A DNA stretch of 33,733 nucleotides, taken from the NCBI GenBank assembly GCA_934643865.1, contig CAKUCX010000035.1:1-33733 (forward strand). The letters are read 5' to 3'. Both the position numbers and the translations under genes were made by a program. The stretch is from an uncultured Kiritimatiellota bacterium. Lineage in GTDB: Bacteria > Verrucomicrobiota > Kiritimatiellia > RFP12 > UBA1067. The first letter of the stretch is position 1. Each line of letters opens with the position of its first letter. The notes beneath the pieces were generated by a model. The model did not search any database. It saw only the letters and a list, made by a program, of their open reading frames with translations, and had not been told where the DNA came from. Shown here piece by piece: positions 33,535 through 33,733 of this stretch.

Positions 33535-33589
33535 GTGTTCCTCTCTCCGTTGCCGTTCACGAATAGACCTGTTCCACAGTGTGTATAAG

Positions 33590-33617
33590 TCTATATTCGT
33601 ACCCCCCCCCATGTCAA
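33590..33617 (-). promoter_or_regulatory. Promoter with G9 homopolymer spacer (candidate phase-variable)
   Basis: On the minus strand TTGACA (33617-33612), a 16-base spacer containing nine consecutive G (33610-33602), then TATAGA (33595-33590). A gain of one G would give the optimal 17-base spacing and losses would weaken it. The -35 overlaps the TGA stop of the upstream gene. A 6-bp dyad ATAGAC (33563-33568)/GTCTAT (33589-33594) covers the -10 and may bind a regulator. Confidence 0.65.
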
Positions 33618-33733
33618 TTGCAAATTTTGCGCGCCCGCATGGGGCGGCGGCCGATTTCGTCCGAGTCCGCCGTGGACGGCGCCTTGAGGTGGCGGTCGGC
33701 GAAGTCCATGAACTTCTCCCAGTCGTCCGGGCG
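33614..33733 (-). CDS. C-terminal end of a probable alpha/beta-hydrolase or esterase (partial)
   Basis: The last 39 codons of a minus-strand gene run off the window edge. The readable end includes RPDDWEKFMDFADRHL, which resembles the tail of secreted prolyl-oligopeptidase-like/acetyl-xylan-esterase-type hydrolases found in saccharolytic PVC bacteria. No catalytic residue is visible, so the family is a tentative inference. Its TGA stop (33616-33614) lies inside the -35 box of the following surface-protein gene, so read-through into that gene is possible. The final residues (RRPMRARKICN) look unlike a conserved domain and may be a divergent tail. Confidence 0.5.
   Translation of the reverse strand, partial: RPDDWEKFMDFADRHLKAPSTADSDEIGRRPMRARKICN

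Noticed and set aside
33580..33588. DnaA box (TTATACACA on the minus strand) as a replication origin signal
   Set aside because: It is a single 9-mer inside a promoter leader, with no cluster, AT-rich unwinding region or dnaA/dnaN genes nearby.

Overview
The window is GC-rich DNA from a Gram-negative saccharolytic bacterium. I infer a member of the Kiritimatiellota (Verrucomicrobia side of the PVC group), probably an uncultured gut or anoxic-habitat lineage. The grounds are the many secreted glycoside hydrolases and esterases without SusC/SusD, secreted SUMF1-fold proteins sharing an N-terminal 'QRWPFSR' motif, very large LamG/autotransporter-repeat surface proteins, and a GntR-LacI hybrid regulator. 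No rRNA, tRNA or CRISPR array was seen. Taxonomy is inference from gene content only.

Layout from left to right. (1) 1-2893 is a mobile-element zone: a 52-base poly-C run at the edge (probably an artefact), a small DUF6788-like gene overlapping an intact IS66-type tnpC, a relic of a different IS66 transposase pointing the opposite way, and an array of 11 copies of the 20-bp unit GGGGACTGTCCCCATTTTCC that begins where the relic breaks off. (2) 2894-4963 encodes a secreted parallel beta-helix hydrolase (GH49/GH28-like) with an extended -10 box placed to give a leaderless mRNA. (3) 4964-5370 is a less GC-rich spacer with one doubtful small ORF. (4) 5371-19517 is a tight seven-gene minus-strand operon: regulator, esterase, propeller plus alpha/alpha-barrel hydrolase, small secreted protein, two SUMF1-fold paralogues, and a 1,657-residue double glycoside hydrolase (clan GH-A fused to GH2). 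A perfect 16-bp palindrome upstream of the regulator is its likely operator. (5) metY (19756-21039) is the only complete plus-strand gene outside the IS; its promoter is flanked by a 16-bp inverted repeat. (6) 21098-27373 holds two large surface proteins behind one TTGACA promoter. (7) 27497-29697 is rph (RNase PH) overlapping a GH28-like beta-helix gene, again with a leaderless-type promoter. (8) 29752-33534 encodes a 1,260-residue surface protein with three repeated lectin-like modules; its promoter has a G9 tract between -35 and -10, a classic phase-variation layout. (9) The window ends inside a hydrolase-like gene.

Together the genes describe sensing, deacylation and depolymerisation of a complex plant or host glycan outside the cytoplasm, plus display of large carbohydrate-binding-like surface proteins. 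The most unusual observation is that four otherwise unrelated secreted proteins end in the same seven-residue pattern, G-x-x-hydrophobic(3)-[R/H]-stop, each preceded by a short strand and turn. It looks like a C-terminal sorting or anchoring signal and may mark a secretion system encoded elsewhere in the genome.
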